In this document: piece after piece, positions 50,107 through 59,591 of the stretch | How positions within the stretch are numbered: position 1 is the first letter of the stretch | Layout of the letters: the number at the start of each line of letters is the position of its first letter | Source: Bacillota bacterium | Lineage (GTDB): Bacteria; Bacillota; Clostridia; Christensenellales; CAG-138 | Length of the DNA stretch: 63,672 nucleotides | Reading direction: 5' to 3' | NCBI GenBank assembly: GCA_023395595.1 | Contig: JAEWYO010000012.1 | Span: 1-63,672 of the forward strand | Made by a program: the position numbers and the translations under genes | Notes under the pieces: generated by a model | The model's database searches: none | Told to the model about the DNA's origin: nothing | Seen by the model: only the letters and a program-made list of their open reading frames with translations

Positions 50107-50865
50107 TTATTCCGGTTTCACCGCGCGCGTGGCGACGAAGGTTGGAATGTTCATCTCGTGCAGCCTGCCAGATCCGTTGACATCCTCAAACAAGTGCGTG
50201 AGCACAAACCCCGCTTTGAGCTGTCCGCCAACCTGTTCCTCAAACGTATGCGAAAACTGCACGCCGTCGTCGGTTTTTTGCAGCTCTTCCATCAACGCGG
50301 GATTGCTCAGCGGATCAAACGGAAGGCTATGCAAAAGCTCCGTTTCCTCGTTGTCAAAGATATAGTTGATGCCGTTGTCCAGTCCCGCAAGCAGCACCCC
50401 GCCGGGCTTGAGCACGCGGAAGCATTCGCGCCAGAGGGGTTCCACCTCACGAATATAGCAATTGGACACGGGATGCACGATGATGTCGAAACTCCCGTCC
50501 GCAAACGGCAGCGGCTTGGACATATCCGCGCGCACAATGTTGATTGGATACCCTTCCCGCTCGGACACCATACGCTCGCTCTCCAGCTGCCGCTCGGAAT
50601 AGTCCAGCACGGTGCAGACGGCGCCCGCCGCCGCAAATAAAGGCATCTGCTGCCCACCGCCGCAGGCAAGACCCAGCAGCGCTTTCCCCGCAAGGTCGGG
50701 AAACCACTTCGCCGGAACGGGCTTGGTCGGCGTAAGTACGATACTCCAGGAGCCTTCCTTCGCCGCCAGATACTGCTCATGCGTAATGGGCGTGCCCCAT
50801 TCCCAGCCGTTCTCGACCCAGCGGTCGATGGTTTTTGCATTGATATCCTGATAGTTTTCACTCAT
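50107..50865 (-). CDS. Class I SAM-dependent methyltransferase
   Basis: A 252-residue protein with the SAM motif ALLGLACGGGQQMPLFAAAGA, the acidic end of beta2 (TVLDYSERQL), and DGSFDIIVHPVSNCYIREV for motif IV/V. The substrate is unknown. The ATG at 50865 has GGAGAATCAT upstream; a longer start at 50892 is possible. It precedes no clear partner gene. Confidence 0.87.
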   Translation of the reverse strand: MSENYQDINAKTIDRWVENGWEWGTPITHEQYLAAKEGSWSIVLTPTKPVPAKWFPDLAGKALLGLACGGGQQMPLFAAAGAVCTVLDYSERQLESERMVSEREGYPINIVRADMSKPLPFADGSFDIIVHPVSNCYIREVEPLWRECFRVLKPGGVLLAGLDNGINYIFDNEETELLHSLPFDPLSNPALMEELQKTDDGVQFSHTFEEQVGGQLKAGFVLTHLFEDVNGSGRLHEMNIPTFVATRAVKPE

Positions 50866-50914
50866 ATTATGATTCTCCAGTTTTCGATTCATTTTCGGTC
50901 TTTGCTAGAGTTTG

Positions 50915-52438
50915 TTACTTTTGTTCTTGATTGTTACTCACAATGTCCGCCTCCATATGCGCATACAGCCCGCTGTTTGCTCGGGTTTGGTGCACGCTGC
51001 CCGCATTTGCCGGATGAAACGCGCCCGAACAATCCAGCCCCGCGTCCGTTGCCGGAATGTCGCCAAGGTTCAGCGCACCGCGATTCAAGCACGCATCGTA
51101 CTTGGAGCGTTCCTTTGCGCGCGGCTCCGTGCCGACGAGCGCGAACACGCCATATGCCGCGAAGATCATCAAAATCGGCAGTGCAATCACGCGGGTGATC
51201 ATCTGCCGGTCGCTGAAGAGATGCGAAAATACCCACGCAAGAAACACCCAAAGCAGCAGGTCCCCCGCGCCGCCGCGCCGCCGGAGCAGCCCGCCAATCC
51301 ACGCAAAGAGCAGAATCCCCGCGATGTAAAAAAAGTCCAGCAGGCGGATCGCCTCGCGATAAGGCGCAAGCGCAGAGGCGGAAAACGCAGCAGTTTGCGT
51401 TGCGGCAGAGAGCGACACGTCCTTTTCCAACCAGAGCTCGGTGAGGTTTTGATCGATGCGCACCGGTCTGCCTTGCAAGTCGTAACCTTTTTGCAACGTA
51501 TCCCAATGGAGTAAATCGAGAATCGCTTCCCCATCCTTTGCCTGCGCTGCAGAACCCGCAGCCGTTGCGTCCGAGAGATCGGAATCGATTTTGCCCGAAC
51601 CAATCGCAAGCGGCGTTACCGCGCGGAGGGTGAGCAGCACGGCACAAAACGCAAGCGCGATCAGGATCAGCCGCACGGGTTCTTTTTCGATTTTGAACGA
51701 ACCAAGCAGCAGCACAAGCCAAAACACACCGAACGCAAGCGCAATCACCCAAACGGAGTCAAGCGCAACACCCGCGAGCGCGAGCGAGAGCCCGCCCAGC
51801 ACGGCAAACACGATTGCGCGGCCGCGCCGGAGCGCGGAGAGCGAAAAGAGCGTAAACAGAATTGCCAGCAGCACCAGCAGCAAGACCGTCTGCAACGCCG
51901 TCTGCTCCAAACGCAGCACGATGTCCGCCGGATACAGCGCGAAGAGCAGCCCCGCGGCGGGCGCGCTGCCGTCGTCCAGCCGCCGCGCAATGAGATAGAC
52001 CACCGAAGCACTTAGCGAAGAAATCGCTGAGGACAGCAGCGCGGGCAGATTTTCCGGCAGGAAGAGCGCGTCAAGGTTGGGCCGCGCAAACACGCCGCCG
52101 TCAAATGCGGGCGCGCGCAGCATGAGAAGCACGATCACACGCGGCAGCAGCGCGACGAAAAAAAGCGCAACCGCCCAGAGCACAGGCATCCGTCGCACCC
52201 GACAGTTTGCCCAGCGAATCACAAACACGGCGCTAACGGCAAGCGCAAGATAGCCAAACAAGAGCCACGCAAAACGAGGCGTGTTCATCAATTCTCCGCC
52301 TAGAAGATACCCAAAGTGTTGGTAGCGAATCAGGATATAACCCGTCAGCACGAGGAACACGATCGTGACGATCATGGACATCAGCCGGACGAATCCCTGT
52401 TTTCCACCTCGGTCAAAAAAAAGACTGTTTGGGCGCAT
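50915..52438 (-). CDS. Polytopic membrane protein (possible glycosyltransferase family)
   Basis: A 507-residue protein with about 10-11 membrane helices and an extracytoplasmic loop region. After the second helix, an R-x-V-x-L region and the helical arrangement resemble GT-C/ArnT-like transferases, but I do not see a firm DxD motif, so the class is uncertain. The start is the ATG at 52438 after AAAGGAGC. It is divergent from trxB. Confidence 0.65.
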   Translation of the reverse strand: MRPNSLFFDRGGKQGFVRLMSMIVTIVFLVLTGYILIRYQHFGYLLGGELMNTPRFAWLLFGYLALAVSAVFVIRWANCRVRRMPVLWAVALFFVALLPRVIVLLMLRAPAFDGGVFARPNLDALFLPENLPALLSSAISSLSASVVYLIARRLDDGSAPAAGLLFALYPADIVLRLEQTALQTVLLLVLLAILFTLFSLSALRRGRAIVFAVLGGLSLALAGVALDSVWVIALAFGVFWLVLLLGSFKIEKEPVRLILIALAFCAVLLTLRAVTPLAIGSGKIDSDLSDATAAGSAAQAKDGEAILDLLHWDTLQKGYDLQGRPVRIDQNLTELWLEKDVSLSAATQTAAFSASALAPYREAIRLLDFFYIAGILLFAWIGGLLRRRGGAGDLLLWVFLAWVFSHLFSDRQMITRVIALPILMIFAAYGVFALVGTEPRAKERSKYDACLNRGALNLGDIPATDAGLDCSGAFHPANAGSVHQTRANSGLYAHMEADIVSNNQEQK

Positions 52439-52568
52439 GCGCCGCTCCTTTAGCCGGGTCTGCTTGCGAGACCATATGCCCGTAGTATACGAGATACTGC
52501 TACTCAGCGTCAAACGTTGTCTTCTGCCCGGTCTGTGCGCAAGTCACGCGGGCGAAAACGCGCGCGAA

Positions 52569-52597
52569 TTGCTTTTTTACCAAAGCTTCGTTATAAT
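52569..52597 (+). promoter_or_regulatory. Promoter of trxB
   Basis: TTGCTT, a 17-base spacer and TATAAT, ending 41 bases before the trxB start codon. Confidence 0.75.
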
Positions 52598-52638
52598 AAT
52601 AAGTACTTTTTAGAGTGAATCGTGGAGGTTTATTTCGT

Positions 52639-53553
52639 ATGCATTCGGATATCGCAATCATTGGCGGCGGCCCCGCCGGACTGACCGCGGGCTTATATGC
52701 CGCGCGCGGCGGCGCGAGCGTCACCCTCTATGAAGAACTCTTTCCCGGCGGACAGATCGCAAAAACCCCGCTGGTGGAAAACTATCCCGGTTTTCCCGAC
52801 GGTGTGGTTGGCTATGAGGTCGGCTCGCTCCTGCAAAAGCAGGCGGAAAAGTTCGGCCTAAAGGTAGAATACGCGGGCGCAACCGCCCTCGTACTCGACG
52901 AAAATCCGAAGCGCATCATCCTGCCGGATCGCGAGGACACGGCAAAAGCCGTCATCCTCTGCATGGGCGCGCATGCGCGTTCCCTCGGCATCCCGCGTGA
53001 GGACGCACTCACGGGTGCCGGCATTAGCTATTGCGCGACGTGCGACGGCGCATTCTTCAAGGAAAAAGCGGTCGCAGTGGTCGGCGGCGGAGACACAGCG
53101 ATTTCGGATGCGTTGTATCTGTCACGCTTTTGCACCAGTGTCACGGTCGTACACCGCCGGGACGAGTTCCGTGCGGCTGCCGTTCTGGTGGAGAAGGCAA
53201 AGACCGTGCCCAACATTCATTTTGCGACCTCCTGTGTTCCGCTCAACCTTCTCGGTGAAAAGAACGTGGAGGGGTTGGAGATCATGGACCTCAAGACCTC
53301 CGTGCCGCGCGTGCTGCCCGTCTCGGGCGTGTTCGTCGCAGTCGGCATCACGCCGCAGAGCGCACTGGTCAAGGGCGTGGTCGCAATGAACGAAGGCGGC
53401 AGCATCCTCACCGACGAACTGATGAAGACCAACATCCCCGGCGTGTATGCCGCAGGAGACATCCGCAATACGCCGCTAAGACAGGTGATCACCGCCTGTT
53501 CGGACGGCGCGATTGCCGCGACCAGCGCGCTGGAGTTCATCTCCTGCCACTGA
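52639..53553 (+). CDS. trxB: Thioredoxin-disulfide reductase family protein
   Basis: A 304-residue pyridine nucleotide-disulfide oxidoreductase. FAD site IIGGGPAGLTAGLYAARGG, redox cysteines C132-AT-C135, NADPH site VVGGGDTAIS and the C-terminal GVYAAGDIRNTPLRQVITACSDGAIAA all match thioredoxin reductase. It should reduce thioredoxin with NADPH. No thioredoxin gene lies beside it. The start follows GTGGAGG. Confidence 0.9.
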   Translation: MHSDIAIIGGGPAGLTAGLYAARGGASVTLYEELFPGGQIAKTPLVENYPGFPDGVVGYEVGSLLQKQAEKFGLKVEYAGATALVLDENPKRIILPDREDTAKAVILCMGAHARSLGIPREDALTGAGISYCATCDGAFFKEKAVAVVGGGDTAISDALYLSRFCTSVTVVHRRDEFRAAAVLVEKAKTVPNIHFATSCVPLNLLGEKNVEGLEIMDLKTSVPRVLPVSGVFVAVGITPQSALVKGVVAMNEGGSILTDELMKTNIPGVYAAGDIRNTPLRQVITACSDGAIAATSALEFISCH

Positions 53554-53609
53554 GCGCTTCTTGTTGCTGACACCACTACCATCAATCAGACAGGAGAACA
53601 AACTGCTCT

Positions 53610-54968
53610 ATGGGTAGACTTTTCGGAACGGACGGCGTGCGCGGCATCGCAAACCGCGACCTGGACTGCACTCTCGCGTTCAAAATCGGTGCGGTGGGCG
53701 CCTTTGTGCTCACCAACGAAGTACATTCCCCACGCATCCTTGTTGGCATGGACACGCGAAAATCCGGCACCATGCTGGGCGCGGCGCTCTCGGCGGGTAT
53801 TTGCTCTGTCGGCGGAGATGTGCTGGATGTCGGTGTTTTGCCAACGCCCGCGATGGCATATCTCGTTCGCCTCTACGAAGCGGATGCGGCGGTGATGATC
53901 TCCGCTTCCCACAACACGATGGAATACAACGGTATCAAATGGTTTGACAAAAACGGATTCAAGCTGCTCGACGAAATCGAAGACCGCATTGAAGCCATCA
54001 TCCAAAGCGGCGAAGAGCTGCCCCGCCCGGAAGGGCGCGATGTTGGCCGGGTGATCTCCGCCGTCCGCGCAAAAAAGGACTATTGCGACTATCTCGTGGA
54101 GCAGTCAGACTATCGCTTTGAGGGACTCCGGATCGTGCTGGACTGCGCGCACGGCGCGTCCTCGTTTATCGCAAAAGAAGTATTTGAACGCCTCGGCGCG
54201 GAAGTCATTGCAAAATCCTGTGCGCCGGACGGCATCAACATCAATGACCACTGCGGCAGCACGCACCCTGAGCGCTTGCAGGAGATGGTGGTCAACTACG
54301 GCGCAGACCTCGGCTTTGCGTTTGACGGCGACGCGGATCGATTGATCTCTTGCGACGAGTACGGCAATATCGTAGACGGCGACCAGGCGATGGGCATCCT
54401 CGCGCTGCACATGCACAGCAAAGGCACTCTGGCAAAAGACACACTGGTGCTGACCGTGATGAGCAACCTCGGCCTCAAAAACGCGCTCAAAGAAGCGGGC
54501 GTGAGCATCGTTGAGACAAAGGTCGGCGACCGCTACGTGCTTGAGAGCATGCTGGCAAACGGCTACTCCATCGGCGGCGAACAGAGCGGGCACATCATCC
54601 TGCTGAGCAAAAACACCACAGGCGACGGCATGATGAGCGCAATCGCGTTGCTGGGCGTGGTCGCAGAATCGAAAAAACGGCTAAGCAAGCTCGCCGCGCG
54701 CATTCCGCAATATCCGCAGGTTCTCGTCAACGTCATCGTGGACAACGAGAAGAAAGCCGACGCGCTGGCGGACGAAGACCTCGCCAAGCTCACGCAGGAA
54801 ATCGAAGCCAAACTTGGCAAAAACGGACGCGTGCTGATCCGCGCCAGCGGTACGGAGCCGCTCGTGCGCATCATGATCGAAGGGCAGGACGAGCAGTCGA
54901 TTCTCGATCAGGCGCTCTCGCTGGCGCACATCATCGTACGCAAATACAACGGAAAGATTCGCACCTGA
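53610..54968 (+). CDS. glmM: Phosphoglucosamine mutase
   Basis: A 452-residue alpha-D-phosphohexomutase converting glucosamine-6-P to glucosamine-1-P for peptidoglycan precursor synthesis. GTDGVRG opens the protein; the phosphoserine is S100 in ISASHNTMEYNG; the metal loop is FAFDGDADRL; the sugar loop is GGEQSGH; and the C-terminal phosphate loop is RASGTEPLVRIM. It is 56 bp after trxB, so it is probably transcribed with it. Confidence 0.96.
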   Translation: MGRLFGTDGVRGIANRDLDCTLAFKIGAVGAFVLTNEVHSPRILVGMDTRKSGTMLGAALSAGICSVGGDVLDVGVLPTPAMAYLVRLYEADAAVMISASHNTMEYNGIKWFDKNGFKLLDEIEDRIEAIIQSGEELPRPEGRDVGRVISAVRAKKDYCDYLVEQSDYRFEGLRIVLDCAHGASSFIAKEVFERLGAEVIAKSCAPDGININDHCGSTHPERLQEMVVNYGADLGFAFDGDADRLISCDEYGNIVDGDQAMGILALHMHSKGTLAKDTLVLTVMSNLGLKNALKEAGVSIVETKVGDRYVLESMLANGYSIGGEQSGHIILLSKNTTGDGMMSAIALLGVVAESKKRLSKLAARIPQYPQVLVNVIVDNEKKADALADEDLAKLTQEIEAKLGKNGRVLIRASGTEPLVRIMIEGQDEQSILDQALSLAHIIVRKYNGKIRT

Positions 54969-55019
54969 GATGGCAAAGCGCCATCTCGCGAGTGAATCGG
55001 ACAGATAGGTTAACCCGAA

Positions 55020-55724
55020 ATGCTGACCAAAGCGCAGAAAACAGAAGCCCTCGCGATTTTGCACGCGACATATCCAAACGCGAAACCCGCGCTGGATTTC
55101 ACCACGCCGTTTGAACTGCTGGTTGCAACCATCCTCTCCGCGCAGAGCACGGACGTGATGGTGAACAAATGCACAGCAGAGCTCTTCCCCGTCGCCAACA
55201 CGCCAGAGACGATTGCCGCCATGACGGAGGAAACGCTCTTCCCCTACATCAAACGCTGCGGGTTCTTCAATACCAAAGGGCGGCATATCCTCGAAACCGC
55301 GCGCATCCTCGTTACCCAATATGGCGGCGAAGTGCCCGCAAGCATCGATACGCTCCAAACCCTGCCGGGCGTTGGCAGAAAGACCGCAAACGTGGTCGCC
55401 AGCAACGCCTTTGGCATACCCGCCATCGCTGTAGACACCCATGTGTTCCGCGTGAGCAACCGCATTGGGCTGGCCGACGCGAAGAATGTCGAGAAGACCG
55501 AGGAGCAGCTGCAAAAAGCGATCCCGCAGGAAAACTGGATGCAGGCGCACCACTGGCTGATCTATCACGGACGGCAGATTTGCGACGCGCGAAAGCCAAA
55601 GTGCGAACTCTGTCCGCTGAGCCATCTTTGCCTATACTATCAAAACGGCAAAAAGGCCGCGCAAAAGCAACCTTCAAAAGCAGGCGTTAAAACCAAGCCT
55701 GCTACAAGCAAAACAAAACAATAG
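55020..55724 (+). CDS. nth: Endonuclease III
   Basis: A 234-residue base-excision-repair glycosylase/AP lyase. The helix-hairpin-helix LPGVGRKTANVV contains the catalytic K121, and D139 lies in VDTHVFRV. The 4Fe-4S loop C-x6-C-x2-C-x5-C is present. A Lys-rich tail of about 25 residues follows, longer than in the E. coli enzyme. It is 51 bp after glmM. Confidence 0.96.
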   Translation: MLTKAQKTEALAILHATYPNAKPALDFTTPFELLVATILSAQSTDVMVNKCTAELFPVANTPETIAAMTEETLFPYIKRCGFFNTKGRHILETARILVTQYGGEVPASIDTLQTLPGVGRKTANVVASNAFGIPAIAVDTHVFRVSNRIGLADAKNVEKTEEQLQKAIPQENWMQAHHWLIYHGRQICDARKPKCELCPLSHLCLYYQNGKKAAQKQPSKAGVKTKPATSKTKQ

Positions 55725-55789
55725 CTTGCAGGCGATTGTGTAAACTGGCCTGCAATTCGTAAAACAAAACAGAAAGATTAGGTTACACC

Positions 55790-57055
55790 ATGCAATTTGT
55801 CGATAAAGCGCGCATCGTCGTGAAAGCCGGAAACGGCGGAGACGGACACGCCTCCTTCCATCGGGAAAAATATGTGCAGATGGGCGGGCCGGATGGCGGA
55901 GACGGCGGACGCGGCGGAGACCTTGTGTTCTTTGCCGACCCGCATATGTCCACGCTGCTCGATTTTAAGTATCAGCGGTTCTACCGTGCGGAAAACGGCG
56001 AGCCGGGCAAGCCGGAGCTCAGCACGGGGAGAAACGGCAAACCGTTGGTGATTCGCGTTCCCGTCGGCACCATCGTGCGGGATGTGGAAAGCGGCGCAAT
56101 CCTCGCGGACATGAGCGAGGGAAACAAGGAGCGCATCATTCTCCGCGGCGGACGCGGCGGCAAGGGCAACGCAAAGTTTGCAACGCCGACGCACCAGGCA
56201 CCGCGTTTCTCCCAGCCGGGCATCAAGACGGCGGAATATGAGGTGGAGCTGGAGCTCAAATCCATTGCGGATGTCGGGCTTGTTGGCTTACCCTCCGTCG
56301 GAAAATCGACCATCCTCTCCGTGCTCACCGCGGCAAAACCGAAGATTGCGGCGTATCACTTCACCACGCTTTCGCCGAACCTCGGCGTCGCATCCCGCCA
56401 CAACCACTCCTTCGTGCTCGCGGATATTCCGGGCTTGATCGAGGGCGCGGCAGAAGGCGCGGGGCTTGGGCACGATTTTCTGCGGCACATTGAGCGCACA
56501 CGTATGCTGGTGCACGTCGTAGACATCTCCGGCAGCGAGATGCGCGACCCCGTGGAAGATTTTCAGAAGATCAACGACGAGCTGAGCAAGTTTTCGCCGC
56601 TGCTGGCGGAGATTCCGCAGCTCGTCGCCGCGAACAAAACCGACCTGCCGGAGGCGGAGGAAAACCTCGCACGGTTCAAAGAAGCGTACCCGAATATCGA
56701 AGTGTTCCCCGTTTCGGCGGCGACCGCACAGGGGTTTGAGGCGCTTCTGGATCGCGTGGTGCAGGTGCTCGATACCCTACCGCCCGTATTGCGTTATGAG
56801 GAGACCGACCTCGCCGAGAGCATGGGTTACGAGGCTGGCTTCCAGATCAAGCGCGGCGACGACGGCGTGTTTGACGTTTCCGGCGGCGAGATTGAAAAGC
56901 TGCTGGATTCCACCAACCCGGACGACGAGCTTTCGATGCGCCGGTTTCAGCAGCTACTCATCAAAAACGGCATCATTTCGGCGCTGCGCGAGATGGGCGC
57001 AAAGGACGGCGACAGCATCCGCCTTGGCGAATGGGAGTTCGATTTCTTGGATTAA
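55790..57055 (+). CDS. obg: Obg-family GTPase
   Basis: A 421-residue GTPase. The Gly-rich Obg fold occupies about residues 1-158 (GGDGGRGGDLVFFADPH). The G domain has GLPSVGKST (G1), DIPGLIEGA (G3) and NKTD (G4). A C-terminal OCT domain follows (DGVFDVSGGEIEKLLDSTNPDDELSMRRFQQLLIKNGI). It functions in ribosome assembly and stress control. It follows nth after 65 bp. Confidence 0.97.
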   Translation: MQFVDKARIVVKAGNGGDGHASFHREKYVQMGGPDGGDGGRGGDLVFFADPHMSTLLDFKYQRFYRAENGEPGKPELSTGRNGKPLVIRVPVGTIVRDVESGAILADMSEGNKERIILRGGRGGKGNAKFATPTHQAPRFSQPGIKTAEYEVELELKSIADVGLVGLPSVGKSTILSVLTAAKPKIAAYHFTTLSPNLGVASRHNHSFVLADIPGLIEGAAEGAGLGHDFLRHIERTRMLVHVVDISGSEMRDPVEDFQKINDELSKFSPLLAEIPQLVAANKTDLPEAEENLARFKEAYPNIEVFPVSAATAQGFEALLDRVVQVLDTLPPVLRYEETDLAESMGYEAGFQIKRGDDGVFDVSGGEIEKLLDSTNPDDELSMRRFQQLLIKNGIISALREMGAKDGDSIRLGEWEFDFLD

Positions 57056-57127
57056 CGCTCCTTCTTTAGCGCACACGGCGAACCGGCAACCACAACTGAA
57101 CCAAATCTGCTTGAAAAGGTGGTAGGA

Positions 57128-57556
57128 ATGATGGAACAGCAAGAACGCGTCCGCATCACACTCGAGACGACGGTTCCCGTTTCGCCGGAGCTGGCGTGGG
57201 CGTATTGGACGGAACCCCGGCACATCACCCAATGGAATCAGGCTTCGGAAGACTGGCACACACCGCGCGCGGAAAACAACCTGCGCGTCGGCGGAGCATT
57301 CACCTCCCGCATGGAATCCAAGGATGGTAAATACGGGTTTGACTTTGGCGGCGTCTACGACGCGGTGGAACCGCATCGTCTTCTTGCCTCCACGCTTGGC
57401 GACGGGCGTAAGGTGATCACCGTGTTTGAATCCGTGCCCGCCGGAACCAGAATCGTCGAAACATTTGAAGCGGAGGGTGAAAACTCCATCGAGATGCAGC
57501 GCAACGGCTGGCAGGCGATTTTGGATAGCTACCGGAGATATGTCGCGAAGCAGTAG
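57128..57556 (+). CDS. SRPBCC (AHSA1-like) domain protein
   Basis: A 142-residue protein of the START-like fold (TTVPVSPELAWAYWTEPRHITQWNQASEDW; GWQAILDSYRRYV), as in AHSA1/activator-of-Hsp90-like proteins that bind hydrophobic ligands. The role is unknown. The ATG at 57128 or 57131 fits the AAGGTGG ribosome site; a GTG at 57119 is less likely. Confidence 0.82.
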   Translation: MMEQQERVRITLETTVPVSPELAWAYWTEPRHITQWNQASEDWHTPRAENNLRVGGAFTSRMESKDGKYGFDFGGVYDAVEPHRLLASTLGDGRKVITVFESVPAGTRIVETFEAEGENSIEMQRNGWQAILDSYRRYVAKQ

Positions 57557-57579
57557 CAATTTGGGGATGCAAACCAAAT

Positions 57580-57718
57580 ACAAAATTAATGGAGTTGTCC
57601 AGAAATGGATCGCTCCATTTTTTTGCGCGTGAGCGCGGGCGGATAATATCCGCCCGAGTGCCAAAAGAATTGCCCATTTCTGGACAATCCCGCTTTCGTG
57701 CAACATCGTTAATTTTGA
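57580..57718. mobile_element. MITE-like inverted-repeat element with REP core
   Basis: CAAAATTAA (57580-57588) and TTAATTTTG (57710-57718) form outer inverted repeats, TTGTCCAGAAATGG (57595-57608) and CCATTTCTGGACAA (57674-57687) inner perfect 14-bp ones. In the middle lies the palindrome GGGCGGATAATATCCGCCC (57637-57655), the third copy of the family seen at 34966 and 35077. The 3' arm reaches into the last codons of the Fic gene. It may be a miniature mobile element or a large extragenic palindrome. Confidence 0.5.
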
Positions 57719-58596
57719 ATTCGAAAATAGTCGAGATATTGTTTGAAGGTATCCTGCGCGGCGATGCAGGTTTCCTGCAAAAACCCATGTTCGTCCTCCC
57801 AATTTTGCAATCCCCTATAATAAAACAGCTTGAGTTCGTCGCTGATGATAAACGGCGTAATCCCGTTTCGCAAACACTCTTTGAACAGAATCAGCCGACC
57901 CACGCGCCCGTTTCCGTCCTGAAACGGATGGATCGATTCGAAGCGAAAATGAAACTCCAGAATATCCTCCAGCGTGTGCGTTTTCTTCGCATTGTAGGCG
58001 TTCAATAGCTTTTGCATTTGCGCAGAAACTTCCTCCGGCGCGGCGGTATTCCTGCCGCCAACTTCGTTGGGCAGGCGTTTATAGCCGCCGACGACAAACC
58101 AACCCTTGCGCGAATCGCTGGTGCCATTCTTCAAGATCAAATGCAGCCGTTTGATGAGCGCCTCGCTCAATTTCGCATTTGCCTGATCAATGATTTCATC
58201 GATACAGCGAAAATGGTTCGCGGTCTCCACGATATCGTCCACATTCACGGCGTCATTGCTCAAACCTATGGTATTCGTCTCAAAAATATAGCGCGTCTGA
58301 TCCTGCGTGAGCTTGCTGCCTTCGATGCGGTTGGAGTTATAGGTCAGCTCGATTTGCACCTTGTGATAGATTCCGCCGGAGACATGCGCCATCTTCTCCC
58401 TGCGCAGGATGCTCAAAAGCGTGGCTGGTTCGTCCCCGCGCTTTGCGCGATCCGGACGTTCCGCCGTCTCGGGTATGCTCCACGTTTTCCCCAAAAGAGC
58501 GGCACCGGGTATCTTCCCGCCCGCGCAATAGTTTCGCACCGTGCGCGGCGCAAGCCCCCAACGCTGCGCCATCTGTTCAACAGAGAGATACTTCAT
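57709..58596 (-). CDS. Fic-family protein with N-terminal HTH
   Basis: A 295-residue Fic protein. Residues 1-45 form a MerR-like helix-turn-helix (KYLSVEQMAQRWGLAPRTVRNYCAGGKIPG). The catalytic Fic motif HPFQDGNGRVGR is complete, so it should AMPylate a target protein. The inhibitory motif SNRIEG (S88, E92, G93) is inside the same protein upstream of the Fic core, marking a class II, self-inhibited Fic. The ATG at 58596 follows AGGAGG. The upstream region carries several TTGCCGATA sites that its HTH may recognise. Confidence 0.92.
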   Translation of the reverse strand: MKYLSVEQMAQRWGLAPRTVRNYCAGGKIPGAALLGKTWSIPETAERPDRAKRGDEPATLLSILRREKMAHVSGGIYHKVQIELTYNSNRIEGSKLTQDQTRYIFETNTIGLSNDAVNVDDIVETANHFRCIDEIIDQANAKLSEALIKRLHLILKNGTSDSRKGWFVVGGYKRLPNEVGGRNTAAPEEVSAQMQKLLNAYNAKKTHTLEDILEFHFRFESIHPFQDGNGRVGRLILFKECLRNGITPFIISDELKLFYYRGLQNWEDEHGFLQETCIAAQDTFKQYLDYFRIQN

Positions 58597-58635
58597 TTCG
58601 TCCACCTCCTATGTGCTAGCACCATCATAACACAT

Positions 58636-58748
58636 TATCGGCAATAAATTTCATTTATGACGCTTTCAAATCTCATTTTTTGCCGATATCGGCATGATTT
58701 CCAATTTTATTACCGAATAGTACTCCGTTTTCTTGCCGATCACGGCAA
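58636..58748. promoter_or_regulatory. Cluster of TTGCCGATA operator-like sites before the Fic gene
   Basis: TATCGGCAA at 58636-58644, the 14-bp perfect palindrome TGCCGATATCGGCA at 58681-58694, a degenerate TTACCGAATA near 58710, and TTGCCGATCACGGCAA at 58733-58748. The first site lies just upstream of a TATGAT -10. They suggest autoregulation by the HTH of the Fic protein. Confidence 0.55.
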
Positions 58749-58751
58749 ACA

Positions 58752-58775
58752 AATGCCCGCCGGACGGCGGGCATT
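58752..58775. terminator. Hairpin after the SDR gene
   Basis: AATGCCCGCCG and CGGCGGGCATT form an 11-bp stem with a 2-base centre, 37 bases after the SDR stop. The T-tract on the minus strand is weak (TTGTTTG). Confidence 0.55.
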
Positions 58776-58812
58776 GTGTGTGTGCTTCGTTGATTCAAAA
58801 GATACAATGGCA

Positions 58813-59454
58813 TCAATAGCCGACCGTGAACCGTCTTTGGATGAACCGGCCGTTCTCAATTTCGTCTACGATGGCAACCGCCATATCCGCGACGCTGATG
58901 CGGCTCTTGCCTTCGGCATCCATGACGGGGCTGTCGGTGCCGAGGCGGAACTTGCCCGTGCGTTCGCCCGCTTGCAGGTCGATTGCGGGACTCAGAAACG
59001 TCCAGTCGAGCTCGTTCTCTTGCTTGATATCATCCAACAGTTCCATTGCCCCGCGCACGGCGTGGACAAACTCCTTTGGAATATAGGCGTCAAACACAAG
59101 GCTGCCATCCGGCAGAACAAGGCTCGACGCGCCGCCGACCACGAGAATCCGCTTTACGCCGGAGCGCTTGGCAGCCGCCAGAATGGACGCATAGCCGCGT
59201 TTATAGTCCGCATAGAGATTCGGGTTCTGCCAGCCGGAGTTGAACGCGCTGATCACCGCGTCGTGTCCGCGCAGCGCAGACGCGAGTGCATCGGTGTCAT
59301 ACACATCCGTTTCGTTTGCCGTCAGGTTCTCCTGCCCGATGGGCAGTTTCGCCGCGTCACGCGAGATTGCCGTCACCCGGTGCCCGCGCGAAAGCGCTTC
59401 CTTTAATACATGCGAGCCGACATTGCCGGTCGCGCCGATGAGTGCTATCTTCAT
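58813..59454 (-). CDS. NAD(P)-binding SDR-type (NmrA-like) protein
   Basis: A 213-residue Rossmann-fold protein opening KIALIGATGNVGSHVLKEALSRGH, as in NAD(P)H-binding atypical SDRs such as YwnB-like proteins. No YxxxK catalytic pair is evident, so a reductase or a sensor role are both open. The start is the ATG at 59454 after AAAGGAG. Confidence 0.85.
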   Translation of the reverse strand: MKIALIGATGNVGSHVLKEALSRGHRVTAISRDAAKLPIGQENLTANETDVYDTDALASALRGHDAVISAFNSGWQNPNLYADYKRGYASILAAAKRSGVKRILVVGGASSLVLPDGSLVFDAYIPKEFVHAVRGAMELLDDIKQENELDWTFLSPAIDLQAGERTGKFRLGTDSPVMDAEGKSRISVADMAVAIVDEIENGRFIQRRFTVGY

Positions 59455-59591
59455 AAGAATATTCTCCTTTGTGTGTTGCTTGGCACACGGCGTATAACCA
59501 CTTCCGTGTGTTTCTATCTCCACCGTATGCTGTTATGCGAAAAATAACAAGACCGCAGGAAAATATAAAATCCGAGATTTTTCGCGCGCGT

